Shown one piece after another: positions 26,557 to 35,829 of a DNA stretch of 55,388 nucleotides. This DNA comes from Halomonas llamarensis (GTDB lineage: Bacteria > Pseudomonadota > Gammaproteobacteria > Pseudomonadales > Halomonadaceae). The translations under genes and the position numbers were made by a program. A model generated the notes under the pieces. It saw only the letters and a program-made list of their open reading frames with translations. It was not told where the DNA came from and ran no database searches. Location: NCBI RefSeq assembly GCF_023555005.1, contig NZ_JAMJPJ010000021.1, positions 1-55,388 of the forward strand, read 5' to 3'. Numbering within the stretch: the first letter of the stretch is position 1; every line of letters begins with the position of its first letter.

Positions 26557-28032
26557 TTAGCTGCGCTGATGGTCGGGTTTCACATCCAGTATTTTCATGG
26601 TGTTGGTACCGCCATGGGCATTCATGTGATCGCCTCGGGTAAGAATGATGTGATCATTCACAGCGGCGACCCCATGAGTGACCAGCAACTCCAATGCCCG
26701 GTCATTGAGTTCTTCAGCTTTCATCTCGGTGGTATCGAACGCCAGCGAGACCACGCCGCGATACAGCGCCATGCGTCGTTGGGCAATCGTACTGTGCGCC
26801 AAGCCGACTATAGGTAGCCCAGAATGAATACGCGAGGCGATCAGCGCCGTGGAGCCGCTAGACGTCATGCAGGCGATAGCGGCGACGCCTTCCAGATGGT
26901 TGGCGGCATACATGGCGGAAAGCGCGACGGTTTCATCGACTTTCGAAAAGCCCTCATGAATGCGGTGCCCGGACTCTTGCGCACTGCGTTCGCGCTCGGC
27001 ACCCAGACACAGACGATCCATCGCCTCGACGGTTTCCACTGGAAAGTCACCCGCTGCCGTCTCAGCAGAAAGCATCACGGCATCGGTGCCATCGAGCACG
27101 GCGTTGGCGACATCGAACACCTCGGCACGCGTGGGTAGTGGCGAATTGATCATCGACTCCATCATCTGGGTGGCGGTGATCACCGCACGGTTGAGACTGC
27201 GCGCATGCTTGATCATGCGCTTTTGCACGCCGATTAACTGGGCGTCACCAATTTCCACGCCCAGATCCCCCCGTGCCACCATGACGGCCTCGGAGGCCCT
27301 GATGATGCCGTCCAGGGTTTCATCGTCGGCTACCGCCTCGGCACGCTCGACCTTGGCGATCAGACCGATTTCCTTGCCGGCTTCACCCAGCAGTTCACGC
27401 GCTTCCTGCATGTCCGCGGCACTGCGCGGGAACGACACGGCAAGGTAGTCGACACCGATCTCGATGGCGGTCTTGAGGTCTTGTTTATCCTTGTCGGTAA
27501 GCGCTGGCGCGGATAAGCCGCCGCCCTGCTTGTTGATGCCTTTGTTGTTGGAGAGCTTGCCACCGACGATAACCTGCGTATGAACTTCCTTGCCCTGAAT
27601 GGCACTGACTTCGAGCACCAAACGACCATCGTCAAGCAGCAGGCGGTCTCCAACGCTGACATCCTCCGCCAACGTCTTGTAGTCACAGCCGACGCGGGTT
27701 GCGTCGCCAGCATCGCCATCCATTACCATATCGAGGACGAAGGGCCGGCCTTCTTCAAGCACGACAGCTCCATCCTTGAAGCGGGCAATACGAATCTTGG
27801 GGCCTTGCAGATCGGCCAGGGCAGCGACACTTCTGTCCAGACGCTGCGCAATGTCACGCACTTCGCCCAGCCGCCGGCGATGGTCGTCAGCCGAACCATG
27901 GGAAAAATTCAGTCTAACGACATCCACCCCTGCTCGCAGCATGCCTTCAAGTACACCGTCTCGATCACTAGCAGGCCCTAAGGTGGCAACCACTTTTGTA
28001 CGGCGAATCGGAGTATAAGCGTTAGGTTTCAT
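26557..28032 (-). CDS. pyk: Pyruvate kinase
   Basis: This 491-aa enzyme converts PEP and ADP to pyruvate and ATP. Visible signatures are RRTKVVATLGPASD at the start, VRLNFSHGS near residue 40, LADLQGPKIRI near 73, the active-site stretch LIAKVERAEAV..DGIIRASEAVMVARGDLGVEIG and ITATQMMESMINSPLPTRAEVFDVANAVLDGTDAVMLSAETA. Its ATG overlaps the end of the glycerate kinase gene by 4 bp. This coupling ties it to glyoxylate-derived 2-phosphoglycerate rather than to a general glycolytic operon. Confidence 0.95.
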   Translation of the reverse strand: MKPNAYTPIRRTKVVATLGPASDRDGVLEGMLRAGVDVVRLNFSHGSADDHRRRLGEVRDIAQRLDRSVAALADLQGPKIRIARFKDGAVVLEEGRPFVLDMVMDGDAGDATRVGCDYKTLAEDVSVGDRLLLDDGRLVLEVSAIQGKEVHTQVIVGGKLSNNKGINKQGGGLSAPALTDKDKQDLKTAIEIGVDYLAVSFPRSAADMQEARELLGEAGKEIGLIAKVERAEAVADDETLDGIIRASEAVMVARGDLGVEIGDAQLIGVQKRMIKHARSLNRAVITATQMMESMINSPLPTRAEVFDVANAVLDGTDAVMLSAETAAGDFPVETVEAMDRLCLGAERERSAQESGHRIHEGFSKVDETVALSAMYAANHLEGVAAIACMTSSGSTALIASRIHSGLPIVGLAHSTIAQRRMALYRGVVSLAFDTTEMKAEELNDRALELLVTHGVAAVNDHIILTRGDHMNAHGGTNTMKILDVKPDHQRS

Positions 28033-29354
28033 GCGTGCCTCGGAAGAACAAGAATGGCTCGAAAGTCATTAACATTGGTACGGGTAGGCCCCGTCACGAT
28101 CAGATCGTCAAGCGCGGCAAAAAAGCTATAAGCATCATTACGATCCAGATAATCCTGTGCTGAAAGCTGTAAGGCGTCGGCGCGTTTCCAACATTCAGGA
28201 CCCACCAATGCACCGGCGTTATCCTCGGAGCCATCAATGCCATCGGTATCGATCGCCAGGGCGTAAATGCCCTCAGCGCCTTCGAGGGTAGCGAAGAGTC
28301 CCAAAAGGTATTCAACATTGCGCCCACCACGCCCATCCCCCCGTACAGTAACGCTAGTCTCACCGCCAGACAGCACCACCAGCGGGCGCGTGATTTCACT
28401 TTGCAATTTGCGCACCATTCGCGCCTGGGCAATACCTAAATCACGTGCTTCACCTTCTAAGTCGTCACCAAGCACTCTGACATCAATATTGCCGACTTGG
28501 GCCGCACTGTGCTGAGCGGCAGTCAGTGCATCACGTGCGCGCGCAAGGATGAGGGAGCTATCACGCGCAAAGCTAGGGCTACCTGTTTGCGGCGCACTGG
28601 CATCGGCCATGAGGTGACGATGGACATTATCGGGGATGTCAATGCCGTGACGCTCGAGAATCGCCAACACATCACGGGGCGTGGAGTTATCGGGCAGCGT
28701 GGGGCCTGAGGCGATCAGGGAAGGGACATCCCCCGGCACATCAGAAATTAGGTACGTCACCACCTGGGCCGGGTGAGCACAGGCAGCCAAACGGCCCCCT
28801 TTAATCGCTGACAAATGACGCCGCACCGTGTTGATTTCACGGATCGGTGCGCCACAGCGGAGCAGCGCTTTGTTAAGCGTTTGCTTGTCTTTCAGCGTGA
28901 TTCCAGCGGCGGGCAATGTCATCAGCGCTGAACCACCACCCGAGATAAGCGCAATCACCTGATCGTCTTTGCCCAACCCTTCTACCGCTTCAAGCATACG
29001 TTTCGCGGCTTTCTCACCCAGTGCATCAGGCATCGGATGAGAGGCTTCCAGTACCTCAATATATTGACAAGAAGCGCCGTGCTGATAACGAGTCACCACG
29101 AGTCCTTCCAAGTTGACAGACGCGCCAACGGAACGTGCTCGTGCTTCTATCGCCATCTCTAATGTTCGAGCCATGGCAGCAGCCGCTTTTCCAGCACCGA
29201 CAACCACCGTTCGTCCAGGAGGCGATTCAGGCAGTTGGTTTGGTAGCAAATTTTCAGGATGTACCGCAGCAATAGCCGTTTCGGCTAGGCGCACCAGCCA
29301 CCGGCGTGAGTCCTCTTCACTATTGAAAGGCGCTGAGCGAATAAGAGCATTCAT
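28029..29354 (-). CDS. ttuD: Glycerate 2-kinase (MOFRL/TtuD family)
   Basis: The protein is 441 aa from ATG 29354, with AGGAG seven bases upstream. MOFRL-family motifs are VVVGAGKAAAAMARTLE near the N-terminus, VIALISGGGSALMTLPAAG near residue 145 and the terminal block LVVLSGGETSVTVRGDGRGGRNVEYLL..AIDTDGIDGSEDNAGA. The family usually phosphorylates D-glycerate at C2, giving the substrate of enolase encoded in the same run. Although the family is also called hydroxypyruvate reductase in old annotations, the neighbours eno and pyk favour the kinase role. An in-frame upstream extension to 29501 lacks family similarity. Confidence 0.88.
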   Translation of the reverse strand: MNALIRSAPFNSEEDSRRWLVRLAETAIAAVHPENLLPNQLPESPPGRTVVVGAGKAAAAMARTLEMAIEARARSVGASVNLEGLVVTRYQHGASCQYIEVLEASHPMPDALGEKAAKRMLEAVEGLGKDDQVIALISGGGSALMTLPAAGITLKDKQTLNKALLRCGAPIREINTVRRHLSAIKGGRLAACAHPAQVVTYLISDVPGDVPSLIASGPTLPDNSTPRDVLAILERHGIDIPDNVHRHLMADASAPQTGSPSFARDSSLILARARDALTAAQHSAAQVGNIDVRVLGDDLEGEARDLGIAQARMVRKLQSEITRPLVVLSGGETSVTVRGDGRGGRNVEYLLGLFATLEGAEGIYALAIDTDGIDGSEDNAGALVGPECWKRADALQLSAQDYLDRNDAYSFFAALDDLIVTGPTRTNVNDFRAILVLPRHA

Positions 29355-29402
29355 CGGCAGACTCCTAAGGCAAGGGTCAGGGGCAAAAAAGGAAAAGGAG
29401 GG

Positions 29403-29453
29403 AAAAAAATCCGGTGACAGACGAATGGCTAAACAGGGGGTACCTGCCACCGG
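29403..29453 (-). terminator. Rho-independent terminator after glxR
   Basis: On the minus strand CCGGTGGCAG (29453-29444) pairs with CTGTCACCGG (29420-29411) through one G-T pair, followed by ATTTTTTT (29410-29403). It lies downstream of glxR (stop at 29558) and 57 bp before the glycerate kinase start, so it separates gcl-hyi-glxR from glxK-pyk-gntR-eno or acts as an attenuator. Confidence 0.7.
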
Positions 29454-29557
29454 AAAAAGGTAAAGAGTCACGTGCAACAACCGTGGCGGATCATGCATCA
29501 ATACCCGCCGTTAAATAAGAAAGCGCCTCCTTCTATCAAGAAACATTAGAGAAAAGT

Positions 29558-30442
29558 TTATTGGCCAACCTCATGATTCGCCAGTTTTTCCAAGGCGCGT
29601 AGGATGCCAGCATGATCCCAATCGGAACCACCATTAGCAACACATGCTTGAAAAAGCTGTTGAGCATTAGCGGTACCCGGCAACGAAAGGTTCAGGCTGC
29701 GCGCACCTTCAAGTGCCAGGTTCAGGTCCTTCTGGTGCAAGCGGACACGGAAGCCCGGATCAAAGGTGCGATTGATCATGCGTTCGCCATGCACCTCGAG
29801 GATTTTTGACTGGGCGAGACCACCCAGCAGTGATTCGCGTACCTTAGCGACATCGGCACCGGCCTTGGAGGCGAATAACAGCCCTTCGGCTACGGCTACA
29901 ATGGTCAGGGCGACAACGATCTGGTTGGCGACCTTGCAGGTCTGGCCATCCCCGTGACCGCCAATGTGCGTAATGGTCTTGCCGACGACGTCAAGCAGCG
30001 GCTTGGCGCTTTCAAAGCCTTTATCGGTTGCGCCTACCATAATGGTCAACGCGGCATTAATGGCACCACCTTCACCACCCGATACCGGCGCATCGACAAA
30101 CTCACCGCCAGCATCGGTAATACGCTTGGCGAAGTCCTGGGTCTGCATTGGTGCAATAGAGCTCATGTCGATGACTAGCGTGCCGGGCTTGAGGCCTTCG
30201 ATCACACCATCTTCACCGAAGAGTACGCTTTCCACGTCGGGCGTATCCGGCACCATCGTGATGATGATGTCAGAGGCTTCAGCCACCGCTTTGGGGGTTG
30301 GTGCTTCCTGCATACCTTTCTCGGCAAGCGTCGCGTCCAGGGTGCCGCGCTTGACGGTCACCAGGGAGTGGCCCGCGTCGAGCAGATGGCCCGCCATGGG
30401 GCGACCCATGATGCCTAATCCGATAAAACCAATCTTACTCAT
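29558..30442 (-). CDS. glxR: Tartronate semialdehyde reductase (2-hydroxy-3-oxopropionate reductase)
   Basis: The protein is 294 aa from ATG 30442, which follows GGAGGAG. It belongs to the beta-hydroxyacid dehydrogenase family, with a Rossmann start KIGFIGLGIMGRPMAGHLLDAGH, the substrate motif FVDAPVSGGEGGAINAALTIMVG and the catalytic lysine region GHGDGQTCKVANQIVV. It reduces tartronate semialdehyde, made by Gcl, to D-glycerate with NAD(P)H. It follows hyi by 66 bp and gcl lies just upstream, the standard order for the glycerate route from glyoxylate. Confidence 0.92.
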   Translation of the reverse strand: MSKIGFIGLGIMGRPMAGHLLDAGHSLVTVKRGTLDATLAEKGMQEAPTPKAVAEASDIIITMVPDTPDVESVLFGEDGVIEGLKPGTLVIDMSSIAPMQTQDFAKRITDAGGEFVDAPVSGGEGGAINAALTIMVGATDKGFESAKPLLDVVGKTITHIGGHGDGQTCKVANQIVVALTIVAVAEGLLFASKAGADVAKVRESLLGGLAQSKILEVHGERMINRTFDPGFRVRLHQKDLNLALEGARSLNLSLPGTANAQQLFQACVANGGSDWDHAGILRALEKLANHEVGQ

Positions 30443-30508
30443 TGTTTTCTCCTCCAAACTGACACAATTCATCTTGGCGCAACGATTCGTTACGCCTTTT
30501 CGCCATGC

Positions 30509-31285
30509 TCAGCGAGCATCATCCAACCACCCGAGACCCTCAGAGGTTGTCGTCTTGGGCTTGTATTCACAGCCGATCCAGCCGTCGTAACCCAAACGTT
30601 CAAGATGGCTAAACAAGAAGGGATAATTGATTTCGCCAGTACCTGGCTCGTGTCGCCCTGGGTTATCCGCAAGCTGGACATGGGCAATACGGGCCAGATG
30701 TTTTTCCATCGTAGGCGCCAAATCCCCTTCCATAATCTGCATGTGGTAGATGTCGTATTGCAGCTTGAGATTGTCATTGCCCACCTCATCGAACAGTGCC
30801 AACGCCTGCTCGGTACGGTTGAGAAAAAACCCGGGGATATCGCGCGTATTAATCGGCTCCGCCAACAACAGAATGTCAGCGGCCTTAAGCTTTTCGGCAG
30901 CGTAGCGGAGGTTTTCAACCAAGGTACGGTGTGCTTCTTCAGCGCTGACACTGTCCGGCTTTATGCCCGCCAAGCAATTCACCTGCTTGCACCCTAACGT
31001 CGTGGCATAGTCGATAGCGCGATCAACGCCCTCACGAAATTCCTCTACCCGATCAGGATCGCAAGCGATACCGCGTTCACCGGCACCCCAATCGCCTGCC
31101 GGCAGATTGTGCAATACCTGGGTAAGGCCGTTGTCATCTAGACGCTCTTTTATTTCCACGGCGGTGAAATCATACGGAAAAAGGTACTCAACCCCTTTAA
31201 ACCCTGCATCAGCGGCAGCTTTGAAACGGTCGAGGAAGTCCACTTCTGTAAACAGCATGCTGAGATTTGCGGCGAATTTAGCCAT
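30509..31285 (-). CDS. hyi: Hydroxypyruvate isomerase
   Basis: This 258-aa TIM-barrel protein of the AP-endonuclease-2 family starts MAKFAANLSMLFTEVDFLDRFKAAADAGFKGVEYLFPYDF, matching E. coli Hyi/Gip. It carries later residues typical of the metal site: LLAEPINTRDIPGF, LQYDIYHMQIMEGDL and HVQLADNPGRHEPGTGEINY. It interconverts hydroxypyruvate and tartronate semialdehyde. It is located between gcl and glxR, 111 bp after gcl. Confidence 0.93.
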   Translation of the reverse strand: MAKFAANLSMLFTEVDFLDRFKAAADAGFKGVEYLFPYDFTAVEIKERLDDNGLTQVLHNLPAGDWGAGERGIACDPDRVEEFREGVDRAIDYATTLGCKQVNCLAGIKPDSVSAEEAHRTLVENLRYAAEKLKAADILLLAEPINTRDIPGFFLNRTEQALALFDEVGNDNLKLQYDIYHMQIMEGDLAPTMEKHLARIAHVQLADNPGRHEPGTGEINYPFLFSHLERLGYDGWIGCEYKPKTTTSEGLGWLDDAR

Positions 31286-31396
31286 GCAGGTCTCCTTGTT
31301 TCTTAATGTTTGGTACTGAGTTTTAAGCCCTGAGTTTTAAGCACTTAATAAGGCATCAATGACCCTGGCTTACCTAGCACGGCGCCAGGGCAGTGT

Positions 31397-33184
31397 TCAG
31401 GTCAAGCTAGCAATAGAGCTGGGGGCATCCGTGACATTTTCGGCCAACGCTTCAAACTCATTGACCCCGTCCAGATCCGTGCCCATCGAAATATTGGTCA
31501 CACGCTCCAGGATGATCTCCACAACGACCGGCACGCGGTGTTCACGCATCAGTTCGCGGGCTTTCTCAAGCGCCGGGGCGATATCCTCGGGTTTGATCAC
31601 GCGCAGCGCCTTGCAGCCCAGACCTTCGGCGACCGACACATGATCCACACCGTACTCGGCAAGCGCCGCTTCTTCGTCGGTATAGTTGATGTTCTTGAAC
31701 GACAGCTGCACGCAGTAATCCATGTCGAAACCACGCTGGGCCTGACGAATCAACCCGAGATAGGAGTTGTTCACCAACACGTGAATATAGGGCAGATTGA
31801 ATTGCGCCCCGACCGCCAGCTCTTCGACCATGAACTGGAAATCGTAGTCGCCGGAGAGCGCCACCACTTCGGCGTCAGGGTCGGCACGGCATACGCCCAA
31901 TGCCGCCGGGATGGTCCAGCCCAGCGGGCCCGCCTGGCCACAGTTGATCCAGTGGCGCGGCTTGTAAACGTGCAGGAACTGGGCACCGGCAATCTGCGAC
32001 AGGCCGATGGTGCTGACATAGCGGGCGTTCTTGCCGAACACCTTGTTCATTTCTTCGTAAACACGCTGCGGCTTGACCGGCACGTTATCGAAGTGAGTCT
32101 TACGCAGCAGGGTGCGCTTTCGTTCCTGGCACTCACCGACCCAGGTACTGCGGTCCTTGAGCTTGCCGTCTGCTTTCATTTCCCGAGCCACGTCAATCAG
32201 CAACGCCAGCGCTACCTTGGCATCAGACACAATGCCGTAATCAGGGCCGAAGATACGCCCGATCTGCGTTGGCTCGATATCGATGTGTACAAATTTTCTA
32301 TCTTTAGTATACGTTTCAACGTTGCCGGTATGGCGATTGGCCCAGCGGTTACCAATACCCATGACGAAATCGGCGGCCAGCATGGTGGCATTGCCGTAAC
32401 GATGCGATGTCTGAAGCCCCACCATGCCTGCCATTAACGGATGATCGTCAGGAATGGTGCCCCACCCCATTAGTGTCGGAATAACTGGCACGCCGGTCAG
32501 CTCGGCAAACTCAACCAACTGATCGGCGGCATCAGCATTGATAACGCCACCGCCAGCAACGAGTAGCGGCTTGTCCGATGCATTGAGCATGGTCAGGGCT
32601 TTTTCGATTTGAGCACGCGACGCCGTGGGCTTGTAGGCCGGAAGTGATTCGTAGGTGTCGGGATCGAATTCGATTTCGCTCATCTGGACGTCAATCGGTA
32701 AGTCGATCAATACCGGTCCGGGGCGGCTGGAGCGCATCAGTTGAAAGGCTTTTTGAAAAGCCCGCGGCACCTGGGCCGGTTCCATCACCGTAATCGCCCA
32801 TTTTGTGACCGGCCCGGCAATGGCCTGAATATCGACTGCCTGGAAATCTTCCTTGTGCAATTTGGCACGCGGCGCTTGACCGGTGATGCACAAAATCGGA
32901 ATGGAATCAGCGCTGGCGGAATAAAGACCGGTGATCATGTCGGTACCAGCGGGGCCGGACGTACCGATACATACCCCGATGTTACCCGCTTTTGTTCTGG
33001 TATAACCCTCGGCCATGTGTGAAGCCCCTTCGACATGGCGTGCTAGCACGTGATCAACACCGCCCACGCTACGCATCGCAGCGTAAAAGGGGTTGATCGC
33101 AGCACCCGGCAAACCAAAGGCGACATCGACACCTTCTTTTTTCAAGACGTGAATGGCGGCTTGTGCAGCTGTCATCTTAGCCAT
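31397..33184 (-). CDS. gcl: Glyoxylate carboligase (tartronate-semialdehyde synthase)
   Basis: This 595-aa ThDP-dependent enzyme joins two glyoxylate molecules to tartronate semialdehyde and CO2. N-terminal [45 protein letters not shown] resembles E. coli Gcl, where valine replaces the usual ThDP glutamate. The cofactor motif is seen as [32 protein letters not shown] near residues 438-470. Its ATG is 20 bp downstream of a paired palindrome (33204-33225), so expression is probably tied to the purine regulon. It opens the gcl-hyi-glxR operon. Confidence 0.95.
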   Translation of the reverse strand: MAKMTAAQAAIHVLKKEGVDVAFGLPGAAINPFYAAMRSVGGVDHVLARHVEGASHMAEGYTRTKAGNIGVCIGTSGPAGTDMITGLYSASADSIPILCITGQAPRAKLHKEDFQAVDIQAIAGPVTKWAITVMEPAQVPRAFQKAFQLMRSSRPGPVLIDLPIDVQMSEIEFDPDTYESLPAYKPTASRAQIEKALTMLNASDKPLLVAGGGVINADAADQLVEFAELTGVPVIPTLMGWGTIPDDHPLMAGMVGLQTSHRYGNATMLAADFVMGIGNRWANRHTGNVETYTKDRKFVHIDIEPTQIGRIFGPDYGIVSDAKVALALLIDVAREMKADGKLKDRSTWVGECQERKRTLLRKTHFDNVPVKPQRVYEEMNKVFGKNARYVSTIGLSQIAGAQFLHVYKPRHWINCGQAGPLGWTIPAALGVCRADPDAEVVALSGDYDFQFMVEELAVGAQFNLPYIHVLVNNSYLGLIRQAQRGFDMDYCVQLSFKNINYTDEEAALAEYGVDHVSVAEGLGCKALRVIKPEDIAPALEKARELMREHRVPVVVEIILERVTNISMGTDLDGVNEFEALAENVTDAPSSIASLT

Positions 33185-33203
33185 TTCAACTTCTCCTCTA
33201 CAA

Positions 33204-33249
33204 TTGAATACAATTTTGTATTCATTTTAGTATTTGTTCTTGTGTTCAA
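33204..33249. promoter_or_regulatory. Paired FCD-type operator upstream of gcl
   Basis: TGAATACAA (33205-33213) and TTGTATTCA (33216-33224) are exact reverse complements separated by TT, and a third related word TTGTGTTCAA follows at 33240-33249. TTGAATACAA differs from the perfect TTGTATACAA sites elsewhere by one base. The site lies 20 bp upstream of the gcl ATG. Confidence 0.6.
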
Positions 33250-33410
33250 AAGTATGCGACCAACGCGGCACTGTCAATATTCTGTGGAAATATTTTCCAT
33301 AGAATATTTTGAGCAGGAACATTCACCCATAAAATCAGATGGTTAAATGATTAAATAAGAAACCAAAGAAGGAGTCGTGACGACTTAAAGGGAGGTATAT
33401 TTCAGGCAGC

Positions 33411-33441
33411 AAAAAAGGACCGGCAGCTGGGCTACCAGTCC
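33411..33441 (-). terminator. Rho-independent terminator after allA
   Basis: On the minus strand GGACTGGTAGC and GCTGCCGGTCC form an 11-bp stem with two mismatches around a 3-nt loop, followed by TTTTTT. It lies 36 bp past the allA stop (33477) and upstream of the gcl promoter region, separating the two transcripts. Confidence 0.7.
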
Positions 33442-33476
33442 ACTATAAAAGCACTTTTTGTTGCGCAACGCGCTGG

Positions 33477-33965
33477 TTAGTTGAGAGACACGTTGATCGC
33501 TAATGGGTATTCGATGCAGTTGTTGCCTTCACCGCCACGATCCACTATTAGAAAGCGCCCTTCTCGTTCTAGAACCGACTGGATGGCATGCCACGTGCCA
33601 GCAGCATAGTTCACCCCTTGTCGACCATCGGTCACAAAAGCACGCACCTGTTTTGGTTCGATCGTTTCGCCCTTCGGCGCCACTACCACAACAAAACGCT
33701 CCTCGTGCAGCGGCATGAAGGCCTGGCTGCCGAGCGGATGGCATTCGAGAAAGTCGAGCGCCAGGGGCATTTCAACCGGCTGACTGACAAAAATATTAAT
33801 CAGCGCCCGGGCATTTTCACCCAGGGTTTCCACCTGCGCTAAGTCGTGATAGCGACGCGTACGCCCAGCATTAATCGGGAAATAGTCTGCCGTGCGCGTA
33901 TCAATCACATCACCAAAGGGCGCAAAGGCCTCTGGTGTTAGAGGCTGTGCTTTTAACTCCAGCAT
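33477..33965 (-). CDS. allA: Ureidoglycolate lyase
   Basis: This 162-aa enzyme cleaves (S)-ureidoglycolate to glyoxylate and urea. AllA-family blocks include LTPEAFAPFGDVIDTR, LGSQAFMPLHEERFVVVVAPKGE (metal/substrate region), YAAGTWHAIQSVL and the tail CIEYPLAINVSLN. Length is standard (160 aa in E. coli). It supplies the glyoxylate for gcl. It follows allE by 45 bp on the same strand and ends at a terminator. The urea product would need a urease or export system not in this window. Confidence 0.92.
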   Translation of the reverse strand: MLELKAQPLTPEAFAPFGDVIDTRTADYFPINAGRTRRYHDLAQVETLGENARALINIFVSQPVEMPLALDFLECHPLGSQAFMPLHEERFVVVVAPKGETIEPKQVRAFVTDGRQGVNYAAGTWHAIQSVLEREGRFLIVDRGGEGNNCIEYPLAINVSLN

Positions 33966-34010
33966 TGCTGGCTCCTAAAGGTTGTATCAACCGCCTTGTT
34001 ATTTAACACC

Positions 34011-34847
34011 CTACCGCGGGCCAACGCCGCCCAATTTCATGTGACGGTTAACGTCCTTATAAAGCAGATAGCGAAACGGCCCTGGCCCCCCGGCATAGCA
34101 GGCTTGCGGGCAGAAAGCGCGCAGCCACATGAAGTCGCCAGCCTCGACCTCCACCCAGTCCTGATTCAGGTGATAGACGGCCTTGCCTTCGAGCACGTAA
34201 AGCCCGTGCTCCATGACATGGGTTTCATCAAAAGGGATGACCGCCCCAGGTTGGAAGGTAACGATATTGACGTGCATATCGTGGCGGACGTCCTCCGGGT
34301 CGACGAAGCGTGTGGTCATCCATTTTTCGTCAGTATCCGGCATGGCGGTCGGTTCAATGTCGTTTTCATTGGTGACGAATGCCGCAGGTACCTCTATGCC
34401 TTCGACCCGCTCATAAGCCTTGCGCACCCAGTGAAAACGTACTGGCGCTTCAGACCGGTTATGCGCCTGCCAGCTGGTTCCCGGGGGAAGAAAGGCATAA
34501 CCGCCGGGCTGCATGAGGTGGGTTTCCCCTGCCAGGGTGAGGGTCAGTTCGCCTTCAACGATGAACAGTACGCCTTCCGCCATCGGGTCGGGTTCAGGTT
34601 TGTCACTACCACCCTCGGGGGAAACTTCCATGATGTACTGCGAAAACGTTTCGGCAAACCCGGACAGTGGACGAGACAGCACCCACAAGCGGGTCTTGTC
34701 CCAGAACGGCAAGTTGCTGGTCACGATGTCACGCATGACCCCCTTGGGTATCACGGCATAGGCCTCGGTAAACACGGCGCGATCCGACAGCAGCTGTGTC
34801 TGGGGCGGATGACCGCCTTGAGGGGCGTAATAGTTGCGCTTGGCCAT
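34011..34847 (-). CDS. allE: (S)-ureidoglycine aminohydrolase, bicupin
   Basis: The protein is about 278 aa from ATG 34847; ATGs at 34850 and 34862 are alternatives, and AAGGAAAG favours the inner pair. It has two cupin domains, and the second has the Mn-binding pattern ETHVMEHGLYVLEGKAVYHLNQDWVEVEAGDFMW, matching E. coli AllE (ETHVQEHGAYILSG). It hydrolyses ureidoglycine to ureidoglycolate and ammonia and directs allantoin nitrogen to ammonia. Upstream lies a 17-bp tandem repeat. allA is next on the strand. Confidence 0.9.
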   Translation of the reverse strand: MAKRNYYAPQGGHPPQTQLLSDRAVFTEAYAVIPKGVMRDIVTSNLPFWDKTRLWVLSRPLSGFAETFSQYIMEVSPEGGSDKPEPDPMAEGVLFIVEGELTLTLAGETHLMQPGGYAFLPPGTSWQAHNRSEAPVRFHWVRKAYERVEGIEVPAAFVTNENDIEPTAMPDTDEKWMTTRFVDPEDVRHDMHVNIVTFQPGAVIPFDETHVMEHGLYVLEGKAVYHLNQDWVEVEAGDFMWLRAFCPQACYAGGPGPFRYLLYKDVNRHMKLGGVGPR

Positions 34848-34876
34848 CATCTTTCCTTTCATGATTGGAATGAGTT

Positions 34877-34922
34877 GATAGTTGTCATGGTTAGATAGTT
34901 GTCATGGTTAGATAGTTGTCAT
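34877..34922. repeat. 17-bp direct tandem repeat (2.7 copies) between allE and the IclR gene
   Basis: GATAGTTGTCATGGTTA occurs at 34877-34893 and 34894-34910 without a single change, and its first 12 bases again at 34911-34922. It lies in the 130-bp spacer upstream of allE (ATG 34847) and downstream of the IclR-type regulator, so it is in the promoter region of allE-allA. Identical copies suggest recent slippage. Confidence 0.85.
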
Positions 34923-34974
34923 TTTATTGATAGGTATCACTCAATCTCGCGGTTAATGCCGTTGCTCCAAGGGC

Positions 34975-35751
34975 TTACCCATGACCCAACATGGCCGAGA
35001 TACTCGCCGCCGCTTCAGCCACATGGCACTGCAACCGATTGTGTGCCGCTGGGGGAACCTCGTGCACGGGCACCATGATACTGACGACGCCTTCCATGGC
35101 ACCGTCGTAGTTATAGAGGGGGTAGACGATCGACGAGATACCGAAATGGAAATAGGAATCCGCAATGACATAGCCACGGCAGCGGTCTTCCTGCACGAGT
35201 TCCCAGAGAATTTCACGGTTGGCGGGCGTGCCCGGTTCTTTATCCAGAAGTTCGCCTGCGGGGTAGAGCGTCTCGAATTCTTCGCGAGACAGGTCGGTAA
35301 GCAACATTCGCCCCAACGACGTTCGGTGCAACGGCAACCGGGTGCCCACGCTAACGCGGCGAATGGTGGCATTCGTCGCTCCTACCCGCGCGACATAGAC
35401 CGCGTCACGGCCATCGCGAATCGCGATATGGCTTGAGCAGCCGGTTTGCTCGCACAATGACTCGATCACCGGCTGCCCCACCTGAACCACATCCAAAGAG
35501 GCGACATATTCAAAGCCTAGCCGCAACACATTGACGCCCAGCGAATACAACCCCGTCACGGGATGATGACGGAGAAACCCCATATGCTCCAAGGTCTGGA
35601 CCGCCCGATAAGAGGTAGACTGGGGAAAGCCAACTCGCTTGACGATTTCCCCAAAACTCATCTCACGGTGATGACGGTTTAGTTCCATTAAGATCATCAG
35701 CCCTCGCTCAAGTGCGGGGATTAGATGTTTTTTTTCACCCTTGTCACTCAT
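34975..35751 (-). CDS. IclR-family regulator, probable AllR-type
   Basis: The protein is 258 aa from ATG 35751, chosen because the sequence MSDKGEKKHLIPALERGLMIL fits the family start; an upstream in-frame ATG at 35814 has no match. N-terminal winged helix IVKRVGFPQSTSYRAVQTLEHMGFLRHHP and C-terminal effector domain (DRCRGYVIADSYFHFGISSIVYPLYNYDG) are complete. In allantoin clusters IclR proteins of the AllR type sense glyoxylate and repress. It sits between puuE and allE on the same strand, so control of the neighbouring genes is inferred. Confidence 0.85.
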   Translation of the reverse strand: MSDKGEKKHLIPALERGLMILMELNRHHREMSFGEIVKRVGFPQSTSYRAVQTLEHMGFLRHHPVTGLYSLGVNVLRLGFEYVASLDVVQVGQPVIESLCEQTGCSSHIAIRDGRDAVYVARVGATNATIRRVSVGTRLPLHRTSLGRMLLTDLSREEFETLYPAGELLDKEPGTPANREILWELVQEDRCRGYVIADSYFHFGISSIVYPLYNYDGAMEGVVSIMVPVHEVPPAAHNRLQCHVAEAAASISAMLGHG

Positions 35752-35829
35752 GGCTCGTTCACTCGCTTCATGGCTTTCGCTCTCGGGGCGAACAGAAAAA
35801 GACAAAGACCGCACTAGAAACGCATTACC

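Noticed and set aside
29512..29539. TTGATA-N16-TATTTA promoter before glycerate kinase on minus
   Set aside because: The transcript would run straight into the terminator at 29411-29453, so I do not claim it.
34877..34922. Possible CRISPR array
   Set aside because: Units are contiguous with no spacers and only 2.7 copies; it is a tandem repeat.
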